Shown here: in pieces, positions 18,027-26,947 of the stretch | Numbering within the stretch: position 1 is the first letter of the stretch | How the letters are laid out: the number at the start of each line of letters is the position of its first letter | Source: Lacibacter cauensis | GTDB lineage: Bacteria; Bacteroidota; Bacteroidia; Chitinophagales; Chitinophagaceae | Direction: 5' to 3' | NCBI RefSeq assembly: GCF_007830055.1 | Contig: NZ_VLLE01000006.1 | Coordinates: forward strand, 186,001 to 250,000 | Length of the DNA stretch: 64,000 nucleotides | Made by a program: the position numbers and the translations under genes | Notes under the pieces: generated by a model | What the model was told of the DNA's origin: nothing | Databases searched by the model: none | The model's input: the letters and a program-made list of their open reading frames with translations, nothing else

Positions 18027-19514
18027 TTAAAACACTTTTACAAGAATGCGCAGACTCCAGATAATCACTAAAATTCCCAAACAGAAAAAGGCCGTTTTCT
18101 TTGGCATTTTACCAGCCAACTTTGCTGCTATTGGTGCTGCAACAAAGCCACCCAGCATTAAAGCAACGATTACCTGCCAATGTGTAACACCTAATAAGGT
18201 AAAAAATGTAAATGCACTTGCCAGTGTTACAAAAAACTCCGTTAAGCTTACCGAACCAATTACATACTTGGGGCTACGGCCTTTGTTTATAAGCGTGGTG
18301 GTAACCAAGGGTCCCCAGCCGCCTCCGCCGAACGAATCTAAAAAACCACCGGCACCTGCGAGCGCACTGTAGTGTTTGAATTTCTTTTGCTGCCGTTGCT
18401 CACGAAATGCATTGATTAAAAACTTCACCCCAAGAAATAATGTGTAACAAGCAAGTAATGCACGTAACCAGATAGCATCTTTATTACCCAGCCAGGTTAA
18501 CAATACAGCACCAAGTATAGCACCAATAACACCGGGTATCACCAATGCTTTGAACAGCTTTTTATTTACGTTTCCAAATTTGTAGTGACTGTAACCAGAA
18601 GCTGCACTTGAAAACACTTCAGCTGTATGTACAGCCCCGCTGATAGCTGCCGGACTAACACCTGCCGACAACAAAACGGTTGCACTGGTTACACCATAAC
18701 CCATTCCTAAAGCTCCATCAACAAGCTGTGCAAGAAAACCTGCCAACATTAACCAATGAAAATTTTTATCGAGTGTTTGATACCATGCTGCAGTATCCGT
18801 AGCAATTTGCCGGAAAGGGATGTATGAAAAAATGAAATGACCCACCAGCATAAATGCAAAAGCAAGCAACGAATAGGTTGCAACTTTTTTCCATTTCTTC
18901 TCTGTACCAATACGATCGTTCTCCACCAATACTTTTGTAATGGAGTTGAGCTTTTTTACTTTGTATTCAAAATTTCCATTGAGCTTATTGCGAACCTTGT
19001 GCAGATTTTCAATCACTTCATCCAACTCATCGGGCAATGCATCGTGCAATACTTCTTTAATGCGCTTGGCCGCAGTAGGCGATTTACCGTTTGTTGAAAT
19101 TGCTACTTTTAAATTTCCCTTCTGCACAATACTACCCAGGTAAAAATCGCAGAGATCAGGTGTATCGGCCACATTCACCAATAATCCTTTGGCTTTTGCC
19201 AGCACTCTTACCTCTTCATGAAGTTTACGATCATCTGTAGCAAGTATAACAAGGTCTTTCTGTTCCAGATCAGTTTCTTCAAATGCTTTTTGTACAATTT
19301 CGCAAGAGGGATGCTTCCACACCAACCGCCGTACTTCTTCTTTAACAACCGGCGCAACAATGGTTACTGCAGCATTGGGCGAATTAGCAAGCAACGAATG
19401 CAGTTTTTCCAAACCCACATTACCGGCACCTACCAGTAACACACGCAACTCTTCCAGTTTTAAGAAAACAGGATATAAGTTATTTTTTGTTGTAACCGGA
19501 TTAGTTGTTTCCAT
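18027..19514 (-). CDS. Fusion: siroheme synthase N-terminal (precorrin-2 dehydrogenase/ferrochelatase) plus TSUP/TauE sulfite exporter
   Basis: 495 residues. Residues ~12-200 are a Met8p/CysG-N domain: LYPVFLKLEELRVLLVGAGNVG, VNVADTPDLCDFYLGSIV (with the catalytic Asp region) and STNGKSPTAAKRIK; it would oxidise precorrin-2 and insert iron to give siroheme. Residues ~215-495 are a multi-spanning TSUP (TauE/SafE) permease: GALGMGYGVTSATVLLSAG and FGGGGWGPLVTTTLI, a family that exports sulfite or organosulfonates. Cobalt/iron chemistry for CysI and export of surplus sulfite are thus in one chain. The start overlaps the end of the DUF2490 gene by 14 nt. Co-location with cysI, cysJ and cobA supports the sulfite role. 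Confidence 0.88.
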   Translation of the reverse strand: METTNPVTTKNNLYPVFLKLEELRVLLVGAGNVGLEKLHSLLANSPNAAVTIVAPVVKEEVRRLVWKHPSCEIVQKAFEETDLEQKDLVILATDDRKLHEEVRVLAKAKGLLVNVADTPDLCDFYLGSIVQKGNLKVAISTNGKSPTAAKRIKEVLHDALPDELDEVIENLHKVRNKLNGNFEYKVKKLNSITKVLVENDRIGTEKKWKKVATYSLLAFAFMLVGHFIFSYIPFRQIATDTAAWYQTLDKNFHWLMLAGFLAQLVDGALGMGYGVTSATVLLSAGVSPAAISGAVHTAEVFSSAASGYSHYKFGNVNKKLFKALVIPGVIGAILGAVLLTWLGNKDAIWLRALLACYTLFLGVKFLINAFREQRQQKKFKHYSALAGAGGFLDSFGGGGWGPLVTTTLINKGRSPKYVIGSVSLTEFFVTLASAFTFFTLLGVTHWQVIVALMLGGFVAAPIAAKLAGKMPKKTAFFCLGILVIIWSLRILVKVF

Positions 19515-20187
19515 TAATTCCTATGCTTTTTTGAAAAATGATTGCTACAATGTTTTGCGATGAGCTAGCAGAACGATACTGCCAAATGTAGGAAAACTGC
19601 AGTTGTGTTTGCTTTTTCATAGCGCAAACCAAAGACCCAATAATGCGGTTTTGATTAAACTTCATTTTGCTATTGCTCAGTTGTTGCATGTATTCATCTG
19701 CCAGCTGTACCTGCAGCTTTCCGGTTGGAGCATACACCAGGGCACTACGATAACGAAAACGGGTAGCATAAAATGCTGCCCGAACTTCAGTCGCCTCAAA
19801 AAAACGTTGCTCCAAACGAAAACGACTCTGGACCCTCCATGTTTTCTGTTGATCAGTTTGATGGACCACTTCCTGCCACAGCCTGTTTTCCTGTCCAAAT
19901 TCATTGTCCTCTTTCTTGTAACTCACCCGAGTGAAAAATAAGGCACCGCCTGCAGCCGCATTCCAATGCTGATTAAAAAAATGACGGATGCCGGTACGAT
20001 ACAAAGCCTGGTGTGGCAATACACTTACGCCATTGGTTCGATAGCCCGCATCGTTATGCCATTGCCAGTGATCGTTTTTACCAAAATGAACCGGTACTGC
20101 AACACCCACCCACATTTCTGCCGGCGGATCCTGTGCAAACAGATTTACACTTACGAAGAATGCTGCTATCAATAACCAATACTTCAC
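19501..20187 (-). CDS. DUF2490 outer-membrane beta-barrel-like protein
   Basis: 228 residues. Signal peptide MKYWLLIAAFFVSVNLFAQ; mature part with AEMWVGVAVPVHFGKNDHWQWHNDAGYR, RTGIRHFFNQHW and alternating strands of the DUF2490 family. The start is only 3 nt from the cysI stop and the end overlaps the next gene, so it is within the sulfite-reduction operon. Role unknown; an outer-membrane partner in sulfur compound traffic is a guess. Confidence 0.85.
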   Translation of the reverse strand: MKYWLLIAAFFVSVNLFAQDPPAEMWVGVAVPVHFGKNDHWQWHNDAGYRTNGVSVLPHQALYRTGIRHFFNQHWNAAAGGALFFTRVSYKKEDNEFGQENRLWQEVVHQTDQQKTWRVQSRFRLEQRFFEATEVRAAFYATRFRYRSALVYAPTGKLQVQLADEYMQQLSNSKMKFNQNRIIGSLVCAMKKQTQLQFSYIWQYRSASSSQNIVAIIFQKSIGINGNN

Positions 20188-20190
20188 TGC

Positions 20191-21855
20191 TTAATTCAAG
20201 ATCCATTTACGGTAAGAAAAATCGCCGAAGGTTTCATGTTCATTGCGCTCGGCTTTGTACACCGCAAACAATTCATCGAGTGTAATCAAAATCTGTTCTT
20301 CGTTCAGGCTTTCTTTGAATTTGGTATTCAACCGTTCACCTTCCCGATCGCCACCAATATGCAAATTATAATGACCGTAAGCAGTACCGATAAATCCAAT
20401 CTCCGATGCGCTTGAACGGCCGCAACCATTGGGGCAACCCGTCATACGCAGAATGATTTCATCCTTTTCCAATCCATGCTTTGCAAGCAATGGCTCGATC
20501 TTATCAATCAATGTGGGCAAATAACGCTGTGCTTCGGCTAATGCAAGCGGACAAGTATTAAATGCCACACATGCAATCGCATTCTTACGCAATACACCTG
20601 CATTCTCGGTATGTGCATCGAGTTTAAACTGTTGCAGTAATGTATCAATGGCAGGCTTATCTGATTCCAGGACATCAGCAATAATTACATTCTGGTTACC
20701 GGTAAAACGGAAATTTGCTTTTCCTGTTTTTGCAATTTCAAGCAATGCCGTTTTCATGGCTACCTGCTCATCATCCAGCACACGACCATTTTCTACAAAC
20801 AGTGTGAAATACCATTTGCCCTGGTGATTTTGTTTCCAGCCATAATGATCTTTACGTGAAGTGAATGTGTATGGTTTGATTGCGCCGAGTTTAAAACCGC
20901 AACGCTTTTCCAGTTCTTCTTTTAACCCTTCAACAGTTAAACGATCGATGGTGTATTTCAAGCGTGCCAGTTTACGATCGCTTCTGTTACCATAGTCACG
21001 CTGTATGGTGATGACTTCGTAAACAGCTTTCAATGTTTGCTCAACCGTAACAAAACCCAACACGGTTGCCAAACGTGCATAGGTGTTTGGGTTACCATGT
21101 GTTGAACTTAAACCACCGCCTGCTGCAATATTGAAACCAATAAGTTTGTTGTTTTCGATCACTGCAATTAAACCCACATCATTGGTTAATACATCTACAT
21201 CATTGTTTGGCGGAATAGCAATACCAATTTTAAATTTACGTGGCAGGTAACGCTCCTGGTATAAAGGATCTTCTTCTGTTTTCTCTACCAGCTTTTCCTG
21301 GTCGAGCCACACTTCGTAATACGATCTCGTTTTGGGCAAAGCCATTACACTGATCTTATCTGCAAACGCAAATACTTCCTCATGAATTTCCGATTCGAAC
21401 GGATGTGCACTGCAGGTTACATTCCGGTTCACATCACCACAGGCAGCAATCGAATCAAGACCGGCAAGATTAAAAGAAGAAATAGTTGGTTTAATATGCG
21501 ATTTTAAAATACCATGCAGCTGAACTGTCTGGCGAGTTGTGATCTTGATGGTACCTGTTGAATGTTCGCCTGCAACATTATGCAAGGCAACCCATTGCTC
21601 GGGTGTTAAAAAACCACCGGGCAAACGCAAACGGATCATGTACGAATACAACCATTCTAACTTTTTTGCAGAGCGTTCTTCCCTGCGGTCACGATCATCC
21701 TGTTGGTACATACCATGAAACTTGATCAACGATTGATCATCTTCATACAACGCACCGGTTAAGCCATCCTGCAGGCTTTCTTTCAACGTTCCTCTTAAAC
21801 CTTCACTCGCTGTTTTAATACGTTCTACAGGAGATAAATTATTTTTTTCGCTCAT
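20191..21855 (-). CDS. cysI: Assimilatory sulfite reductase, hemoprotein subunit
   Basis: 554 residues from ATG 21855 (a longer frame to 21906 is probably not used). Two nitrite/sulfite reductase ferredoxin-like half-domains with the [4Fe-4S]/siroheme motif CVAFNTC (C-x5-C) and GCPNGC (C-x3-C). KITTRQTVQLHGI is the family arginine region near the substrate. It reduces sulfite to sulfide with siroheme. Upstream neighbour cysJ supplies electrons; cobA and the CysG-N fusion make the cofactor. Confidence 0.95.
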   Translation of the reverse strand: MSEKNNLSPVERIKTASEGLRGTLKESLQDGLTGALYEDDQSLIKFHGMYQQDDRDRREERSAKKLEWLYSYMIRLRLPGGFLTPEQWVALHNVAGEHSTGTIKITTRQTVQLHGILKSHIKPTISSFNLAGLDSIAACGDVNRNVTCSAHPFESEIHEEVFAFADKISVMALPKTRSYYEVWLDQEKLVEKTEEDPLYQERYLPRKFKIGIAIPPNNDVDVLTNDVGLIAVIENNKLIGFNIAAGGGLSSTHGNPNTYARLATVLGFVTVEQTLKAVYEVITIQRDYGNRSDRKLARLKYTIDRLTVEGLKEELEKRCGFKLGAIKPYTFTSRKDHYGWKQNHQGKWYFTLFVENGRVLDDEQVAMKTALLEIAKTGKANFRFTGNQNVIIADVLESDKPAIDTLLQQFKLDAHTENAGVLRKNAIACVAFNTCPLALAEAQRYLPTLIDKIEPLLAKHGLEKDEIILRMTGCPNGCGRSSASEIGFIGTAYGHYNLHIGGDREGERLNTKFKESLNEEQILITLDELFAVYKAERNEHETFGDFSYRKWILN

Positions 21856-21995
21856 TATATTTTGTTTGTCCGAAAGTCGGCAAGTCCGTAAGACGGGAAG
21901 AAACACTCCGAACTTTCATTATTCTATCGGGCTATCTGACTATACTAACTTCCGGTCTCTTTACTATTCACTATGATCTATGAACCATCAACTCT
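21856..21995. repeat. Word-hairpin spacer between cysJ and cysI
   Basis: 140-nt spacer. Left arm is made of repeated words like GTCCGAAAGTCGGCAAGTCCG; the right side (21917-21964) holds inverted, diverged versions (CCGAACTTTC, CCGGAAGTTAG on the other strand), then ACTATTCACTATGATCTATG. One of six similar spacers in this window. Confidence 0.5.
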
Positions 21996-23711
21996 TTAAT
22001 ACACATCCTTCTCGTAACGGCCTTCTTTCTTCAGTTGTTCGAGATAGGCTTTTGCTTCATCTGCTGTTTTCTTTCCCTCGGTTGCTATGATGTTGAGCAG
22101 CGTTGCTTCCACATCTTTACTCATCGGATCTTTTTTACCGCTTACATAAATGGAAGCTCCACCATCAATCCAACTGAACAGTTCTGCTGCTTTCTGCTGC
22201 ATACGATGCTGCACGTAAATCTTTTCCTGCTGATCTCTTGAAAAAGCAAGATCAATATGTGTTAACACACCTGTTTGCACAAAATTCTGCATTTCGGTCT
22301 GGTACAAAAAGTCGGTTACAAAATGCTGTTCACCAAAGAAGAACCAGTTACGGCCACTTGCACCGGTTGCATCACGTTCGGAAATAAATGAACGGAACGG
22401 TGCTACACCTGTACCCGGCCCGATCATGATTACATCTTTGTCGGCAGCAGGAAGCTTAAAGTTTTTATCCTTATGCACATAAAATGTAAGTGGCGCACCC
22501 ACGGGCAAATCGCCCAGGAAAGCACTGCACAAACCAAAACGTTGTTCATCCTGCGACAGAAATGCATCTTTCGCTACGGTAATATGAATTTCATTTTCAC
22601 CATGTGCTGCAGGTGAAGAAGATACCGAATACAAGCGTGGAGCAATCGGCATTAATATTTTTACTACATCTTCAAACTGTGCGGCATCTTTAACCGGATA
22701 AATACGCAACAGATCAACCAGATCCATCCTTGTATCAGGAATTTCCTGCTGTGTAATAGTTGCATATTTCTTTACAGTTGATGATAACAGGTAACAGATA
22801 TTAAGATTGTGTAACAGCAGTTCCCTTACTGTTCCTTCTGCTTTTGCTGTCACAATTATTTTATCTGCTGCAATACCCGTAATTGATATAATACGATCAA
22901 CTACCTCGGCTCGGTTACCCGGAACAATACCAATGGTGTCGCCGGGTTCGTAGGCAATCGGTTCGTCTGTACCAATTTCTATATGAAAGGTTGCTTTGTT
23001 CGATCCACGATCATTAAGGTTGACGTTGGTCAATACTGTGCCGTGATAATGCTTTTTACCTGTAGGCTTCTTTGCAAGAGGTGCAGCTGTTTCAACAGGA
23101 GCTGCAGTTGCTTTCTGCTCAATTACCTGTATTACTTTTTCAAACCATACAGCGGCATCATCTTCGTAATCCACATCGCACTTCTGAATCGGTACTACTT
23201 CTGTTGCACCAAATGCTTTCAAACGAGCATCCACATCTTCGCCTGTTTTGCAAAACATCGGGTACGATGAATCGCCCAATGCCAACACACTGTACTTCAG
23301 GTTGGGGAGTTTGAGTTCATTTTCGTGTAGGTAATCGTAAAACTTTTTAGCCGGGATCGGCGGTTCACCTTCGCCCTGTGTACTGATGACCACAAAAAGA
23401 TATTCTTCTTTGGACAGATCGGTAATACGATACTGACTTACATCGGCAAGTTTTACCTGCAAGCCTTTTTTCTTTGCAACAGCGGCTAAGTTTGTTGCCA
23501 GCTTTTTAGAGTTGCCGGTTTCTGTACCAAACAATAAGGTTAATTTCTTTGCTGTAACAGCTGCGTGTGCTGCAGTAGAAGTTACGCCATTTCCATTGGG
23601 CTTTTCTTTTGCAACAAGTCCACTCAAATAACCATTCACCCAAATCAATTCTTCGGTTGAATAGTCTTTTAAAAAAGCATGCAGTTGGTTTAATCTTGCT
23701 TCGCCAATCAT
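21996..23711 (-). CDS. cysJ: Sulfite reductase [NADPH] flavoprotein subunit
   Basis: 571 residues, in the usual range. N-terminal flavodoxin (FMN) domain LLFGTETGNSKKLA ... STQGEGEPPIPAKKFYDYL ... LGDSSYPMFCKTG; linker; FAD domain RLYSVSSSP; NADPH domain GPGTGVAPFRSFI; ends YEKDVY as in CPR-type enzymes. It passes electrons from NADPH to CysI. Spaced 15 nt from cobA, so the two are one transcript starting at operator C. Confidence 0.95.
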   Translation of the reverse strand: MIGEARLNQLHAFLKDYSTEELIWVNGYLSGLVAKEKPNGNGVTSTAAHAAVTAKKLTLLFGTETGNSKKLATNLAAVAKKKGLQVKLADVSQYRITDLSKEEYLFVVISTQGEGEPPIPAKKFYDYLHENELKLPNLKYSVLALGDSSYPMFCKTGEDVDARLKAFGATEVVPIQKCDVDYEDDAAVWFEKVIQVIEQKATAAPVETAAPLAKKPTGKKHYHGTVLTNVNLNDRGSNKATFHIEIGTDEPIAYEPGDTIGIVPGNRAEVVDRIISITGIAADKIIVTAKAEGTVRELLLHNLNICYLLSSTVKKYATITQQEIPDTRMDLVDLLRIYPVKDAAQFEDVVKILMPIAPRLYSVSSSPAAHGENEIHITVAKDAFLSQDEQRFGLCSAFLGDLPVGAPLTFYVHKDKNFKLPAADKDVIMIGPGTGVAPFRSFISERDATGASGRNWFFFGEQHFVTDFLYQTEMQNFVQTGVLTHIDLAFSRDQQEKIYVQHRMQQKAAELFSWIDGGASIYVSGKKDPMSKDVEATLLNIIATEGKKTADEAKAYLEQLKKEGRYEKDVY

Positions 23712-23726
23712 TTTCTGAAATTTCTT

Positions 23727-24536
23727 TTATTTAACCGTCACTAATTCATTAAATACAGAACCGGCTTTGTTTGCAACATACCAGTTGAACTGTTCGTGCA
23801 GTTCCACCACATCACCAATAATTACCAATGAAGGTGAACTGAATTTTACGCCGGCAAAATCATTCTTCACATTGGTAAGTGTTGAAACATGCACACGCTG
23901 GTGTTCAGTTGTAGCCTGTTCTATCACTGCCAATGCTGTATGTGGTTTCTTCGTGTAACGCAGAAACAATTCAGCCAAACCTTCGAGGTTACGAGCCGCC
24001 ATATAAAACACCAACGTATCAGATGATGATGCCCATGCTTTCCATTGATCTCTGTTGTAAAAACTGCAGGGATTGAAAGTGATGAATTGTACTGCTTTTG
24101 CATAACCTCTTGCAGTAAGCGGAATACCTGCATAAGCCGATGCACCTGATGCAGCTGTAATACCCGGAATAATTTCGAATGAAATACCTGCTTCGTGCAG
24201 ACTTTGTAATTCATCCAGCACATTACTAAAGAAAGCAACATCACCACCTTTTAAACGCAAAACGGTTTTACCGTTTTGTGCATGACCAACAAGCAGTTTA
24301 TTAATATCTGTCTGTGCAACCGAACCATCATGATAGCCTTGTTTTCCTGTCATCAGCACTAATGCATCAGGACGGGCGTACAAATCGGTGATCTCAGGGT
24401 TCACCAACCGATCAACAATGATCACATCTGCTTCGGCTAAACGCTTCTGCAGTTTTACCGTAATCAGCTCCACATCGCCGGGACCAGCCCCTGCAATAAC
24501 TACTTTACCGGTTATTTGATTCAGTTCGTTTGACAT
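23727..24536 (-). CDS. cobA: Uroporphyrinogen-III C-methyltransferase
   Basis: 269 residues. GKVVIAGAGPGDVELITVK is the SAM-binding start of SUMT; DRLVNPEI and LRLKGGDVAFFSN (the GGDP-type motif) follow, then GITAASGASAYAGIPLTARG. It makes precorrin-2, the substrate of the CysG-N half of the fusion at 18027-19514, so siroheme synthesis is split over two genes. It has its own upstream operator (site C) 17 nt before the ATG. Confidence 0.92.
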   Translation of the reverse strand: MSNELNQITGKVVIAGAGPGDVELITVKLQKRLAEADVIIVDRLVNPEITDLYARPDALVLMTGKQGYHDGSVAQTDINKLLVGHAQNGKTVLRLKGGDVAFFSNVLDELQSLHEAGISFEIIPGITAASGASAYAGIPLTARGYAKAVQFITFNPCSFYNRDQWKAWASSSDTLVFYMAARNLEGLAELFLRYTKKPHTALAVIEQATTEHQRVHVSTLTNVKNDFAGVKFSSPSLVIIGDVVELHEQFNWYVANKAGSVFNELVTVK

Positions 24537-24552
24537 GTTATGCTTCTTTATT

Positions 24553-24573
24553 ATCCTACTCTGCGAGTAGGGT
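24553..24573. promoter_or_regulatory. Sulfur operator site C (cobA-cysJI)
   Basis: ATCCTAC-N7-GTAGGGT, 17-37 nt upstream of the cobA start and between it and the cysN terminator. On the minus strand it shares GTAGGATAATAAA with site D. Confidence 0.7.
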
Positions 24574-24582
24574 TTGTTTGCA

Positions 24583-24606
24583 TAAAAAAAACCTTTCGGT
24601 TTTTTT
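24583..24606 (-). terminator. Terminator of cysDN
   Basis: Minus strand AAAAAAACC-GAAA-GGTTTTTTTT, GNRA loop and T-run, beginning at the cysN stop codon. Confidence 0.8.
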
Positions 24607-25846
24607 ATTTAATTAAAACAGCAGCTACAGTGCTGTTACTTGTTTCGTCAATTAATACAGCACTACCATTCTCGCTCAATTTATCGTACGAGTCGAATAC
24701 AACAGGAGAAGCGGTTTTGATCACTGCTTTCACCACTTCGTTCAATTTCACATTACCCTCAACAGGTTGTTGCTGCAAACTGTTTACATCCAGTTTATAC
24801 TCCACGTGCTTTACCACAGAACGAACCAAACGGCTGCCATGCTGCAGGTAGTATTTATTACCGGGGATCAACGGCTTATCGTCCATCCAGCAAAGGAGTA
24901 CATCCAGCTCATTGCTCACCTGCGGTTGGTTATCCGATTTCACAATTGAATCGCCACGGCTAATGTCGATATCATCGGCCAGTTGAATGGTTACACTCTG
25001 TGGTGCAAATACTTCATCCACCTGTTTACCACCTGCCTCTAATGTGCTGATGGTTGTTTCAATACCGGCAGGCAACACGATTACTTTATCGCCTACTTTA
25101 TACGTACCACTTGTTACAGTACCTGCATAACCACGATAGTCGTGCAACTCTTCTGTTTGCGGACGAATGACCAGCTGTACCTGAAAACGTGCATCTGTTA
25201 AGTTGATATCGTTATCAATTTCCACCGCTTCTAAAAACTCCAGCAATGGTTTACCTTCGTACCACGTAATTGTTTCCGATTTATCTACAATGTTATCGCC
25301 GTTTAATGCACTGATCGGGATATAGGTTACATTATTCAACCCTAATTGCTTCGCTACTTCTGCATAATCGATGAGGATGTTATTGTACACATCCTGCGAA
25401 TATTCCACCAGATCCATTTTATTTACAGCAACCACTACATGCTTAATCTTAAGCAATGAAGCAATAATGGAATGGCGACGTGTTTGTTCCACCACGCCTT
25501 GCCGTGCATCAACTAAAATAATAATGAGGTTGGCATTGCTTGCACCGGTAATCATGTTACGGGTATACTGCACATGACCGGGCGCATCAGCAATGATGAA
25601 CTTGCGTTTGGGTGTTGAGAAATAACGGTACGCCACATCAATGGTAATACCTTGCTCACGCTCTGCACGCAACCCATCAGTCAGCAATGCCAGATCAACA
25701 GAACCATCGGCTCTGTTCTTGGTTGATTTCTCCAAGGCTTCCAGCTGATCGATGAGAATATTTTTGCTGTCGTACAGCAAACGACCAATCAATGTGCTCT
25801 TGCCATCATCTACACTGCCTGCTGTAATAAAACGAAGTAAATCCAT
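24605..25846 (-). CDS. cysN: Sulfate adenylyltransferase subunit 1 (GTPase)
   Basis: 413 residues. EF-Tu-like GTPase: GSVDDGKSTLIGRLLYDS (G1), ITIDVAYRYF (G2 region), DAPGHVQYTRNMITGAS (G3), NKMDLV (G4). It ends without an APS kinase (CysC) domain; no separate cysC was found in the window. That fits an adenylylsulfate reductase route (see cysH). Followed by a terminator. Confidence 0.95.
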   Translation of the reverse strand: MDLLRFITAGSVDDGKSTLIGRLLYDSKNILIDQLEALEKSTKNRADGSVDLALLTDGLRAEREQGITIDVAYRYFSTPKRKFIIADAPGHVQYTRNMITGASNANLIIILVDARQGVVEQTRRHSIIASLLKIKHVVVAVNKMDLVEYSQDVYNNILIDYAEVAKQLGLNNVTYIPISALNGDNIVDKSETITWYEGKPLLEFLEAVEIDNDINLTDARFQVQLVIRPQTEELHDYRGYAGTVTSGTYKVGDKVIVLPAGIETTISTLEAGGKQVDEVFAPQSVTIQLADDIDISRGDSIVKSDNQPQVSNELDVLLCWMDDKPLIPGNKYYLQHGSRLVRSVVKHVEYKLDVNSLQQQPVEGNVKLNEVVKAVIKTASPVVFDSYDKLSENGSAVLIDETSNSTVAAVLIK

Positions 25847-25935
25847 TAAGTTATAAGTTGTATGTTATAAGTTTTAAGTGAAGAGTTGCGGCAATCGTAA
25901 TCGTCTTATGACTTATTACTTATCACCTATTACTC
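25847..25935. repeat. Word-hairpin spacer between cysD and cysN
   Basis: Arm one has TAAGTTATAAGTTGTATG and TTATAAGTTTTAAG; arm two (25900-25935), read on the other strand, has AGTAATAGGTGATAAGTAATAAG. An inverted arrangement of the same short word around a ~20-nt centre. Confidence 0.55.
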
Positions 25936-26844
25936 TTAGAAATATCCGTTCTTCTTCCGGTCTTCCATTGCTGCTTCGGTAACCTTATCATCAATACGTG
26001 TTTCCCCACGTTCGCTGATGCGTGTTGCAATGATCTCTTCAATTACTTCATCTAAATTGGAGGCATTGGATTCTACAGCCGCAGTACAGGTCATATCGCC
26101 AACCGTACGGTAACGAACTCGTTTGGTAATAATTTTATCATCAGCAGATGGCTGCACATATTCGCTCATGGCCACCAGCTGACCTTCGTGTTCAATTACT
26201 TCACGATCGTGTGCGAAATAAATAGAAGGCAGATCGATCTTTTCTTTACGGATATAATTCCAGATATCTAATTCAGTCCAGTTGCTGATAGGGAATACAC
26301 GAACGTTTTCACCTTTGTGAATACGGCCGTTGTAAATATTCCATAACTCGGGACGTTGCAGCTTGGGGTTCCATTGTCCAAACTCATCACGCACCGAAAA
26401 GATGCGTTCTTTTGCACGTGCTTTTTCCTCATCTCTGCGGGCCCCACCAATACATGCATCAAATGCAAACTCTTCAATGGTATCGAGCAGTGTATATGTT
26501 TGCAACCAGTTACGGCTGGGGAACTTTCCTTTCGGCTCAGTTAAGCTGCGTTGTTTAATGGTATCTTCTACTTTACGCACCACCAATGTAGCACCTACTT
26601 CGTTTGCAAGCCAGTCACGAAACTGCAACGCTTCAGGAAAATTATGTCCTGTATCTACATGTACCAACGGAAAAGGAATTTTACCCGGTGCAAATGCTTT
26701 TCGTGCCAGGTGCACCATTACAATCGAATCTTTTCCTCCGCTGAATAAAAGGGCCGGTTTTTCAAACTGCGCTGCCACCTCACGGAAAATGTAAATACTC
26801 TCCGCCTCCAGTTGCTCTAAATAATTTAAATGATACTGACTCAT
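25936..26844 (-). CDS. cysD: Sulfate adenylyltransferase subunit 2
   Basis: 302 residues. PP-loop ATP site LLFSGGKDSIVMVHLA; HVDTGHNFPEALQFRDWL and GGARRDEEKARAKER are CysD motifs; ends MEDRKKNGYF. With CysN it makes APS from sulfate and ATP. First gene of a unit with its own promoter element and operator (site D) directly before the ATG. Confidence 0.95.
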   Translation of the reverse strand: MSQYHLNYLEQLEAESIYIFREVAAQFEKPALLFSGGKDSIVMVHLARKAFAPGKIPFPLVHVDTGHNFPEALQFRDWLANEVGATLVVRKVEDTIKQRSLTEPKGKFPSRNWLQTYTLLDTIEEFAFDACIGGARRDEEKARAKERIFSVRDEFGQWNPKLQRPELWNIYNGRIHKGENVRVFPISNWTELDIWNYIRKEKIDLPSIYFAHDREVIEHEGQLVAMSEYVQPSADDKIITKRVRYRTVGDMTCTAAVESNASNLDEVIEEIIATRISERGETRIDDKVTEAAMEDRKKNGYF

Positions 26845-26857
26845 GAATCTGTTTATT

Positions 26858-26878
26858 ATCCTACTTTACAGGTAGGGT
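26858..26878. promoter_or_regulatory. Sulfur operator site D (cysDN)
   Basis: ATCCTAC-N7-GTAGGGT, 14 nt upstream of the cysD start and 10 nt downstream of the -7 element at 26889-26896, i.e. over the expected transcription start. A repressor position. Confidence 0.7.
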
Positions 26879-26888
26879 TATATAACTG

Positions 26889-26896
26889 CAAATATA
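26889..26896 (-). promoter_or_regulatory. -7 element of the cysD promoter
   Basis: Minus strand TATATTTG, exact TAnnTTTG match; no convincing -33 at 19-21 nt. Lies between the cysH stop and operator D. Confidence 0.5.
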
Positions 26897-26947
26897 AGAC
26901 GCAAAGCGCCTAACACTTGTTTATTCTTACGCAAACATTTGCGTAGC

